Source: Neisseria animalis (lineage in GTDB: Bacteria > Pseudomonadota > Gammaproteobacteria > Burkholderiales > Neisseriaceae). From it: a stretch of 64,000 nucleotides of DNA. The stretch is taken from NCBI RefSeq assembly GCF_900636515.1, contig NZ_LR134287.1, forward strand, positions 310,001 through 374,000. Direction: 5' to 3'. The notes beneath the pieces are model-generated. The model searched no databases. It was not told the DNA's origin and saw only the letters and a program-made list of their open reading frames with translations. How positions within the stretch are numbered: position 1 is the stretch's first letter; the number at the start of each line of letters is the position of its first letter. Made by a program: the position numbers and the translations under genes. Of this stretch, positions 44,698 through 55,700 are shown in pieces.

Positions 44698-45040
44698 TAA
44701 AGCCCAAACATACGGAGCAGGGCGCGGGGTGCGGTAGTGTAAAGACAGCCCGAAAAGAGTTGTTGGCGCGCAACAAAACGCCCGCCTGCTCTCTAACGAA
44801 TGTTGCATGGATTGGCATGATATGACAAAATAAGAGAGTGAGTGAAAAATGCCCGCATGGAAATCGTCCTGAGGGTATCGTGCATTTTTATGCCTTGTAA
44901 GCGGAATATCGCAGCATAAAAATCCAGCAGAAGCCATAATATTTATTAATTGGATTAATAAGTTTTTCTAATGGCTAACCAAGCCGTCTGCAAAACAGCG
45001 GTATCGGAAAAGTCAGACACAACATTGGAAATGTTTATAT

Positions 45041-46669
45041 ATGAATAAAATTTACAAAACCAAATACAACGCCAGCCTCGGCAAAATTGTCGTTGTATCA
45101 GAGATTGCCTCAAACCGCGGCAAGACCTCCAGCAAGGGCGATAGCGCGGTAAGCAGCGTTCGCGTCTTGCGTAGCGCGGTGTTGGCAGCATTGGGCGGCT
45201 TGGCGCTGTCCGCGCCTGCTGTGGCAGCCACTGCCGTGGAATCGCCGGGTCAAGATGGTATCGCTTATACCTATAATGACGGCAACAGCGTAGCAACTGC
45301 TACCCACCCATACAGCATCGCCATCGGTCGTGCAACGGCTGAAGGTGCGTACACTTATGCACTAGGTTCTGACTCTGTAGCGAGTGCAAAAAACGAATCC
45401 GGTGCGGTAGCCATTGGTAAGCAAGCGAATGCCACCGGTCAGCAAGCGACTTCTATCGGTGTGCAAACTACGGCAAGTGCTAATGGTGCAACTGCTATCG
45501 GTGCAGACGGCACAACTGCTGCTGGCTACCAATCTACCGCCATCGGTGAAAGCACTTTCTCGCTTTCTTCAAACTCCGTTGCCATCGGTTCTGACGCTAC
45601 GACAGCAGGTAGTGAAGACGGCACAGGCAAATACTCAACCGCATTGGGTTATAAAGCCGTTGCAAGCAACGATTCCGATAAAAAATTCCGCGACGACGGC
45701 GTTCAGTTGCGTGATGTAGACAACACAGATGATTCACACGCCATTGCAGCAGGTTCATCATCAAAAGCAGACGGCTATTGGGCATCTGCCATCGGTGGTC
45801 ACGCCAGTGCAACGGGTGATCGCACAACCGCAATCGGTGGTGCGGCAAAAGCCAGTGCCTTGCGTGCGACTGCTGTAGGTTCAGGCTCGTTGGCAAACAA
45901 TGTAGGTGCGACCGCTTTGGGTAACGCATCTGATGCAACCGCTGCTGGTGCAACCGCACTAGGTCAATTCAGCGTCGCAGACGTGCCAAACTCAGTAGCT
46001 CTAGGTTCATACTCCATCGTTACCGCTGAAAGAACCGACAACACCGCCGGTACCACCACCTACGACAGCGTAGAAATCAACGGCGTGGATTACGAAGGCT
46101 GGGTAGGCGGTACTACGCACGAATTTGAAGGCGGTACGCCGATTTCTGTGGTGTCTGTGGGCGGTAAGCAAACCATCACTGATGAGCAAGGCAATAAGAA
46201 AGAAATCCTCGTCAGCCGCCGTCTGCAAAACGTATCAGCAGGCTTAATCTCTGCGACTTCTACCGATGCGGTAAACGGCTCGCAGCTTTATATGCTGGCA
46301 GCGAAAACCAAGCCGAATTACACCCACGTTAACGATGGCGAGAGTGCGTCTCCAATCGACCGAAGCGGCACAGCAGAAGGCGAAGCACTTAATGCTCTGA
46401 TTTTCAATAAATCAGGCAATAACTACTATTTGAAATCCGAAGCAGACATTTTGGCAATGCCGACCAGCACGCCGAAAGAAGTTGCTACCTTTGAAAAAGC
46501 CAAAAAACTCTACTACAACTACAAACAAAACAGAGGCTTGTACCACGAAGGCGGCGGTGCGACCAACCTTGGCGACATCGCAATGGGTATGGGGCACACA
46601 CCGCAGGCTATAACGGCGGTGCAAGCAGCAACTCTATCGCCATCGGTACAGACGCCCAAGCTGGTCTGA
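45041..46669 (+). CDS. Trimeric autotransporter adhesin, N-terminal part (frame ends at a 2-bp shift)
   Basis: This is the start of a YadA/Hia-type trimeric autotransporter exposed on the cell surface. The N-terminus MNKIYKTKYNASLGKIVVVSE is the extended signal peptide of type V secretion, and the hydrophobic core ends near ALSAPAVA/ATAVE. Residues 65-330 are YadA-head repeats of the AIG...A type. A neck follows at about 366-425 (SRRLQNVSAGLISATSTDAVNGSQL). The frame ends at 46669, after the sequence CACACA at 46595-46600. With one CA fewer the frame would run on into the 3440-codon frame downstream. Together they form one gene of about 4005 codons (45041-57060). Confidence 0.85.
   Translation: MNKIYKTKYNASLGKIVVVSEIASNRGKTSSKGDSAVSSVRVLRSAVLAALGGLALSAPAVAATAVESPGQDGIAYTYNDGNSVATATHPYSIAIGRATAEGAYTYALGSDSVASAKNESGAVAIGKQANATGQQATSIGVQTTASANGATAIGADGTTAAGYQSTAIGESTFSLSSNSVAIGSDATTAGSEDGTGKYSTALGYKAVASNDSDKKFRDDGVQLRDVDNTDDSHAIAAGSSSKADGYWASAIGGHASATGDRTTAIGGAAKASALRATAVGSGSLANNVGATALGNASDATAAGATALGQFSVADVPNSVALGSYSIVTAERTDNTAGTTTYDSVEINGVDYEGWVGGTTHEFEGGTPISVVSVGGKQTITDEQGNKKEILVSRRLQNVSAGLISATSTDAVNGSQLYMLAAKTKPNYTHVNDGESASPIDRSGTAEGEALNALIFNKSGNNYYLKSEADILAMPTSTPKEVATFEKAKKLYYNYKQNRGLYHEGGGATNLGDIAMGMGHTPQAITAVQAATLSPSVQTPKLV
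46595..46600 (+). other. Frameshift site in the adhesin gene (CA repeat)
   Basis: The sequence GGGGCACACACCGC is read as GHTPQAIT in the first frame. Removal of one CA gives GHTAGYNGG, followed by head repeats SNSIAIGTDAQAG in the downstream frame. Both sides are clearly the same protein, so the shift is a 2-bp gain here, a sequencing error, or a slippage switch. Confidence 0.8.
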
Positions 46670-46737
46670 ACACGGTTTCAGACAGACTTGCCGGTGCGAC
46701 AACGGCTGCACGGGCTGCCTCTACACACAATAGAGAC

Positions 46738-49700
46738 GTGATTGCCATCGGTACGCGTGCTACGGCGGTTGACCGTGCAAGCATAAGCTCGTTCTCATTG
46801 CAAACCCCGGGCAACGCCTCTTGGGGCGATGCGATCGCGACCGCAGTTGATGGTACCTCTGGCGGAGCAACCAATATTTACAACCGCACCAAGCAAAGCA
46901 CCAAGAGTGCAGCCGCACCAGAAGGCTATAGTGCTAGTGAGCTGACAAACTCTAATGCAGCTCATTATCATCAAGCTACGATTGGTAGAAACGGACCTCC
47001 TTCGATGAACGAAGAGTTGGGTATCCGAAACCACGACTATAACCCTAACGAAGCCTTTGCCCGTGCAACGGTATTGGGTTCTGACGCAACTGCTACCACA
47101 GGCTCTATCGCCATCGGCTCAAATGCAACGGCAGGCCGTATTCCGGGCTTGTATGGCAACCCGGGCGAAGGTTTCGGCTTGGCGGTTGCCGTGGGCTCAA
47201 TGGCATCGGCATTGGGCAACTCTTCTGTTGCCGTGGGTAACAACGCAATGGCAGGCGGCTATGGTGCAATGGCGATGGGTCGCCAAGCAGCGGCGTTGAA
47301 AAACAACGCAATGGCATCAGGTGTGGCATCAGCAGCATTGGCTGCAGGCTCTATCGCCTTTGGTGCCCAAGCCCAAGCAGAAGATAAAGACGGTATCGCC
47401 TTCGGTGTGGGTATGAAATCTGAAGAGATTACCACCAACACCGCCAACGATTTGTACTCAGTGCGTAAAGAGCAAACCCTCTCTCAAGGTGAAGGGGCGA
47501 TTGCCTTCGGCTCCGGCGCGCGTGTAGAAAACGGCAGAACAGTACGAAATGCACTGAATGTCAACGATACAACACTGACAGCCACCGGCAACACAGACGG
47601 TGCGATTGCCTTCGGTCACGACAGCCGTACCTACTCCAAAGCAGGTTTGGCAATGGGTGAAAACACCGTATCGGGTGTGAAAGGCGATCAGGCCATCATC
47701 GAAACCGTCGCCATCGGTAACAAAGCTCAAGCCGTGGGTAACATCTCACTTGCCATCGGCTCAGAAGCAATGGCGAAGGGCAACCAAACCATTGCCATCG
47801 GCTCAGAAGCAATGGCGAAGGGCAACCAAACCATTGCTATCGGCTATGCCAACGTGGTTGAAGGCGACTTCTCCGGTGCCATCGGTGACCCTTCTACCAT
47901 TCGCGGTACCAACTCATACACCGTGGGTAACGACAACATCGTCGCTGACAACACAGACGGTGCATACGGCTTTGGTGCGAACAACCAATTTGGTGGTACG
48001 ACTGCTTACTCAGACGATGGTAAAGCAAAACGTGATGCGTTGATCACAAACAGCACTTCGGCAAGCAATTCTGCCGCCGTGGGCAGCCGCAACTACATCA
48101 ATTCACAAAATACCTATGTATTGGGCAGCGGCATCAACACCAAGCCGAATCCGAAAGGCTATCTGGCCCCGCTTAGCAACACCGTAGCCAACTCGGTTTA
48201 CTTGGGTTCAGACAGCACGGTAACAGCCGGTCAAGGCTCAGTTACAGACGGCGTTGGCTCATTGAAAAATGCAATTAAAGACGACGTAACAGCAGGTGCA
48301 ACCTCTACCGGCGGTGCAACTGGCAAGGTTGATAAAGGCACGATTTACGGCTTAGGCCACACAGGTGAGTCAATCGCCCTAACTTACGGCACTTATGCAG
48401 GTGCGACAGCGGTAGGCGGTGTGTCTGTGGGTGCGTCTGGTGCAGAACGCCGTATCCAAAACGTAGCGGCAGGTGAAATCTCATCAACTTCTACCGATGC
48501 GATCAACGGCTCACAGCTTTACACCGTTGCGAATGTAGTAATGAAAGCAATGCCGAAAGTGAAAGCGGGTAAGAACGTAACTGTAGACGCAGAAACTGAC
48601 CTTAAAACTGGTGCCATTACTTACACCGTAAACACAGGGGCGGCAGCACCAGTACAAAGCTACGCCCACGTTAACAATACAGTGGAGGATGAATTCCAGC
48701 CGAAAGGCAATCCGGGCACCAACTTAGGCACTTATGACTCTATCGGCGGTGCATTGGGTAAGAATGACATTGCCATCGGTATCGGTGCTAAATCTGCTGG
48801 CGGTTCTAACAGTATCGTCATTGGTACGAATGCACAAAGCTCGTCAACCTCTAATGCAACAAACATCGTTATTGGTAAAGACGCACTGACAAACGCCGAG
48901 AGTAACGTTGTTGTGGGCAAGTCGGCAAACATTGCAGGTGCTGAAAACGCGGTTGCTATCGGTACTAAAGCACAGGTTACCGGTGAGAATGGCGTTGCCA
49001 TTGGTAAGGAAGTGACAGCGACTGGCCCGCAATCGGTTGCCGTCGGTGCCAAATCGGCAGCAAGCGGCCGACGTGCTATCGCCATCGGTGATAACGCTCA
49101 AGCTCAGAACAGCCAATCTGTTAGCATTGGTCGTGATTCTGTAGCGAATGTCAATAACTCTGTTGCTTTGGGTAACAACTCTCAAACCGTAGAATCAGGT
49201 GCTCACACTGGCGGTACAAGCATTATCAGTAATGCTACTGTAAACGGCGTTACTTACTCAGGCTTTGCAGGCTCGAATCCGGGCACGCTTGGTGTGGTAT
49301 CTGTAGGTACTGCTTCCGACCCTCGCCGTGTTCAGCACGTTGCCGCAGGTCTGATTTCAGATCAATCGACAGACGCCATCAACGGCTCGCAGCTCTATTT
49401 GGTAGCTGATAAGCTGAAAACCGAAATCGATACCAAAATCACCGATTTCACCACCAGCGTAAATGGCAAGCTTGTTGAAACCATCAACAAAGACAACAAA
49501 GACGTGAACTTTGTCAATGGTACAGGCACAACCGCCCGTGCAGACGGACAAAACATCACCTTTGATGTGAAATACGACAACAGCACCATCACCTTGAACG
49601 ACAAAGGTGAGTTGCAAGCAAACGTGAAAACGCCTGAAACCTCTGATTTGGCTCCGCAAAACAACGGCACAGTCAACGTAGCCGGCGACACCTTGAACTT

Positions 49701-52700
49701 GGTAACCGCAGGTCAAGTGGCGAATGCCATCAACAAATCAGGCTTCAAGCTGACCACAGGTGCAAATGGTGGCGAAAATCTGACCGCTTCTCCGTTAAAA
49801 GCAGACGGCGATATGATCAACCCGGGTGATACCGTAACGATGATTGCAGGCAAAAACCTGACCGTTACCCAAACCACCGAGGGCAACATCACCTATGCAA
49901 CAGGCGAAACCGTTGACTTCACCACCGTAACCATCGGCGGCGAAACCCCAACCATTACCATCAACACCGATGGCATTGATATGGGCGATACGTCAATCAC
50001 CAACTTGAAACCGAACCTGACCCCGACCTTCAACAAAGACGCGGTAACGCCAAACGGCGACACCACCGAAGGCAAGCCGGCGGTAACTGTGTCAGCTAAA
50101 CTGCCTGACAATGTTAATGAAATCGTAAACAACGCAGCAACCGTAGGCGATATTCTGAACTCAGGCTGGAACCTGCAAAACAACGGCAACTCTGTTGATT
50201 TTGTGAAACCATACGACACCGTAAACTTCGTTGACGGCAAAGGCACAACCGCGGTAGCGAAACCGAACGATGACGGCACTGTATCTAACGTTCAATACGA
50301 CATTAACGTAGACAACAGCACCATCGTGTTTGAAGAAGCACCGAAACTGGACGAAAACGGCGCCCCTGTACTGAACGCAGACGGCAGCCCGGTAACCGTA
50401 ACCCAGTTGAAAGTGAACACCGGCGACATCAACGCCAACCCGATTGGTGACGTAACAGGTCCTGTAACTCAGGAAATGAAAGACGACTTGGCAGCTGCTG
50501 AAAAAGCCTTGGCTGACTTGCCAGACACTGCAACTGAAGATGAGAAAGCAGCGGCACAACAAGCTGTTGAAGACGCACAAAACGCCATCAACCAAGCAGG
50601 CAACAAAGTTGCAACAGCACAAAACGTAGCTGATGCGATCAACAACTCAGGTTGGAACGTCACCGCAGCGGGCGACAACGCCACAGGTTCAACTGTTGAA
50701 CTGGTACAGCCGGGTGAAACCGTTACCTTCCAAGCCGGCAAAAATATGAAGCTGGTTCAAGAAGGTCAAACCTTCACTTACGCAACCCAAGACGATGTTG
50801 AGTTCAACAGCGTGAAAGTGGGCGATACCACGAACAACCCAAGCCCGATTACCATCGATAACAAAGGTATCGATATGGGCGACCGTTCGATCACCAACCT
50901 CGCACCGAACTTGACGCCGACCTTCAACAAAGACGCGGTAACGCCAAATGGCGACACCACCGAAGGTGCAGCACCGGTAACCAAAGAAGCCAAACTGCCT
51001 GATAATGTGAACAACATCATCAACAACGCCGCAACAGTAGGCGACATCCTGAACTCAGGCTGGAACCTGCAAAACAACGGCAACTCAGTTGACTTCGTGA
51101 AGCCATATGACACCGTAAACTTCGTTGACGGCAAAGGCACAACCGCGGTAGCGAAACCGAACGATGACGGCACTGTATCTAACGTTCAATACGACATTAA
51201 CGTAGACAACAGCACCATCGTGTTTGAAGAAGCACCGAAACTGGACGAAAACGGCGCCCCTGTACTGAACGCAGACGGCAGCCCGGTAACCGTAACCCAG
51301 TTGAAAGTGAACACCGGCGACATCAACGCCAACCCGATTGGTGACGTAACAGGTCCGGTAACTCAGGAAATGAAAGACGACTTGGCAGCTGCTGAAAAAG
51401 CCTTGGCTGACTTGCCAGACACTGCAACTGAAGATGAGAAAGCAGCGGCACAAAAAGCCGTTGATGACGCACAAAACGCCATCAACCAAGCAGGCAACAA
51501 AGTTGCAACAGCACAAAACGTAGCTGATGCGATCAACAACTCAGGTTGGAACGTCACCGCAGCGGGCGACAACGCCACAGGTTCAACTGTTGAACTGGTA
51601 CAGCCGGGTGAAACCGTTACCTTCCAAGCCGGCAAAAATATGAAGCTGGTTCAAGAAGGTCAAACCTTCACTTACGCAACCCAAGACGATGTTGAGTTCA
51701 ACAGCGTGAAAGTGGGCGATACCACGAACAACCCAAGCCCGATTACCATCGATAACAAAGGTATCGATATGGGCGACCGTTCGATCACCAACCTCGCACC
51801 GAACTTGACGCCGACCTTCAACAAAGACGCGGTAACGCCAAATGGCGACACCACCGAAGGTGCAGCACCGGTAACCAAAGAAGCCAAACTGCCTGATAAT
51901 GTGAACAACATCATCAACAACGCCGCAACAGTAGGCGACATCCTGAACTCAGGCTGGAACCTGCAAAACAACGGCAACTCAGTTGACTTCGTGAAGCCAT
52001 ATGACACCGTAAACTTCGTTGACGGCAAAGGCACAACCGCGGTAGCGAAACCGAACGATGACGGCACTGTATCTAACGTTCAATACGACATTAACGTAGA
52101 CAACAGCACCATCGTGTTTGAAGAAGCACCGAAACTGGACGAAAACGGCGCCCCTGTACTGAACGCAGACGGCAGCCCGGTAACCGTAACCCAGTTGAAA
52201 GTGAACACCGGCGACATCAACGCCAACCCGATTGGTGACGTAACAGGTCCGGTAACTCAGGAAATGAAAGACGACTTGGCAGCTGCTGAAAAAGCCTTGG
52301 CTGACTTGCCAGACACTGCAACTGAAGATGAGAAAGCAGCGGCACAACAAGCTGTTGAAGACGCACAAAACGCCATCAACCAAGCAGGCAACAAAGTTGC
52401 AACAGCACAAAACGTAGCCGATGCGATCAACAACTCAGGTTGGAACGTAACCTCAGGTAAAGACGGTTCAGGCGTCGTTTCAGGCACAAGCAACGAGTTG
52501 GTACAACCGGGTGAAACCGTCACCTTCCGTGCAGGCGACAACCTGACACTGGTACAAGACGGCCAAACCTTCACCTTCTCAGTGAACGCCCAAAACACAG
52601 TTGAAAACGCACAACTGCCGGTTGTTTACACCGATGACAAAGGTAACAAAGTTACCCTGATTGACGGCAACTTCTATCCGGAAGGCACCACCCTGAACGA

Positions 52701-55700
52701 AGAAGGCAAACCTGTTGACGCAGACGGCAACGAAGTTAAACCGCTGAACAAAGGCGACATCATCGCCTCTATGAACAACGGCGACGACAGCACAGCCAAA
52801 CCGATGGTTCTGCGTAACGTAGGCTCTAACCTGACCCCGACCTTCAACAAAGATGCGGTAACGCCAAATGGCGACACCACCGAAGGTGCAGCACCGGTAA
52901 CCAAAGAAGCCAAACTGCCTGATAATGTGAACAACATCATCAACAACGCCGCAACAGTAGGCGACATCCTGAACTCAGGCTGGAACCTGCAAAACAACGG
53001 CAACTCAGTTGACTTCGTGAAGCCATATGACACCGTAAACTTCGTTGACGGCAAAGGCACAACCGCGGTAGCGAAACCGAACGATGACGGCACTGTATCT
53101 AACGTTCAATACGACATTAACGTAGACAACAGCACCATCGTGTTTGAAGAAGCACCGAAACTGGACGAAAACGGCGCCCCTGTACTGAACGCAGACGGCA
53201 GCCCGGTAACCGTAACCCAGTTGAAAGTGAACACCGGCGACATCAACGCCAACCCGATTGGTGACGTAACAGGTCCTGTAACTCAGGAAATGAAAGACGA
53301 CTTGGCAGCTGCTGAAAAAGCCTTGGCTGACTTGCCAGACACTGCAACTGAAGATGAGAAAGCAGCGGCACAACAAGCTGTTGAAGACGCACAAAACGCC
53401 ATCAACCAAGCAGGCAACAAAGTTGCAACAGCACAAAACGTAGCCGATGCGATCAACAACTCAGGTTGGAACGTAACCTCAGGTAAAGACGGTTCAGGCG
53501 TCGTTTCAGGCACAAGCAACGAGTTGGTACAACCGGGTGAAACCGTCACCTTCCGTGCAGGCGACAACCTGACACTGGTACAAGACGGCCAAACCTTCAC
53601 CTTCTCAGTGAACGCCCAAAACACAGTTGAAAACGCACAACTGCCGGTTGTTTACACCGATGACAAAGGTAACAAAGTTACCCTGATTGACGGCAACTTC
53701 TATCCGGAAGGCACCACCCTGAACGAAGAAGGCAAACCTGTTGACGCAGACGGCAACGAAGTTAAACCGCTGAACAAAGGCGACATCATCGCCTCTATGA
53801 ACAACGGCGACGACAGCACAGCCAAACCGATGGTTCTGCGTAACGTAGGCTCTAACCTGACCCCGACCTTCAACAAAGATGCGGTAACGCCAAATGGCGA
53901 CACCACCGAAGGTGCAGCACCGGTAACCAAAGAAGCCAAACTGCCTGATAATGTGAACAACATCATCAACAACGCCGCAACAGTAGGCGACATCCTGAAC
54001 TCAGGCTGGAACCTGCAAAACAACGGCAACTCAGTTGACTTCGTGAAGCCATATGACACCGTAAACTTCGTTGACGGCAAAGGCACAACCGCGGTAGCGA
54101 AACCGAACGATGACGGCACTGTATCTAACGTTCAATACGACATTAACGTAGACAACAGCACCATCGTGTTTGAAGAAGCACCGAAACTGGACGAAAACGG
54201 CGCCCCTGTACTGAACGCAGACGGCAGCCCGGTAACCGTAACCCAGTTGAAAGTGAACACCGGCGACATCAACGCCAACCCGATTGGTGACGTAACAGGT
54301 CCGGTAACTCAGGAAATGAAAGACGACTTGGCAGCTGCTGAAAAAGCCTTGGCTGACTTGCCAGACACTGCAACTGAAGATGAGAAAGCAGCGGCACAAC
54401 AAGCTGTTGAAGACGCACAAAACGCCATCAACCAAGCAGGCAACAAAGTTGCAACAGCACAAAACGTAGCCGATGCGATCAACAACTCAGGTTGGAACGT
54501 AACCTCAGGTAAAGACGGTTCAGGCGTCGTTTCAGGCACAAGCAACGAGTTGGTACAACCGGGTGAAACCGTCACCTTCCGTGCAGGCGACAACCTGACA
54601 CTGGTACAAGACGGCCAAACCTTCACCTTCTCAGTGAACGCCCAAAACACAGTTGAAAACGCACAACTGCCGGTTGTTTACACCGATGACAAAGGTAACA
54701 AAGTTACCCTGATTGACGGCAACTTCTATCCGGAAGGCACCACCCTGAACGAAGAAGGCAAACCTGTTGACGCAGACGGCAACGAAGTTAAACCGCTGAA
54801 CAAAGGCGACATCATCGCCTCTATGAACAACGGCGACGACAGCACAGCCAAACCGATGGTTCTGCGTAACGTAGGCTCTAACCTGACCCCGACCTTCAAC
54901 AAAGATGCGGTAACGCCAAATGGCGACACCACCGAAGGTGCAGCACCGGTAACCAAAGAAGCCAAACTGCCTGATAATGTGAACAACATCATCAACAACG
55001 CCGCAACAGTAGGCGACATCCTGAACTCAGGCTGGAACCTGCAAAACAACGGCAACTCAGTTGACTTCGTGAAGCCATATGACACCGTAAACTTCGTTGA
55101 CGGCAAAGGCACAACCGCGGTAGCGAAACCGAACGATGACGGCACTGTATCTAACGTTCAATACGACATTAACGTAGACAACAGCACCATCGTGTTTGAA
55201 GAAGCACCGAAACTGGACGAAAACGGCGCCCCTGTACTGAACGCAGACGGCAGCCCGGTAACCGTAACCCAGTTGAAAGTGAACACCGGCGACATCAACG
55301 CCAACCCGATTGGTGACGTAACAGGTCCGGTAACTCAGGAAATGAAAGACGACTTGGCAGCTGCTGAAAAAGCCTTGGCTGACTTGCCAGACACTGCAAC
55401 TGAAGATGAGAAAGCAGCGGCACAAAAAGCCGTTGATGACGCACAAAACGCCATCAACCAAGCAGGCAACAAAGTAGCGACTGCACAAAACGTAGCCGAT
55501 GCGATCAACAACTCTGGTTGGAATGCAACATCAGGTGCAGTTGACGGTGGTGTGGTAGAAAATGCTACCAACGAACTGGTACAGCCGGGTGAAACCGTAA
55601 CCTTCCAAGCCGGTAAGAACATGAAGTTGGTACAAAACGGCCAAACCTTCACTTACGCAACCAAAGATGACGTTGAATTTAACAGCGTACAATTTGGTGC

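Larger units (their letters stand above)
44107..45040. other. Long regulatory gap upstream of the adhesin gene
   Basis: No supported gene is seen in over 900 bp. The first half has scattered DUS and degenerate repeats (compare GCAAATTGCCCCACATATCG near 44112 with GCAAACCGCCCCACATCTCG near 44487). The second half holds an 11-C tract, a sigma-54 promoter, an inverted repeat TTGTTG-GCGCG-CAACAA (44760-44776) and a leader of about 330 bases before the adhesin ATG. Confidence 0.6.

Noticed and set aside
44203-44937. Minus-strand frames of 65-120 codons in the gap before the adhesin
   Set aside because: They contain DUS-derived runs and a poly-C tract, have no ribosome binding sites, and overlap the regulatory features.
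50161-55488. Six recurring 143-154-codon open frames on the minus strand
   Set aside because: They are antisense shadows of the adhesin stalk repeats and recur only because the repeats do.
50017-55500. Regular repeats that might suggest a CRISPR array
   Set aside because: The units are about 1 kb, in frame, and without short spacers; they encode adhesin stalk.
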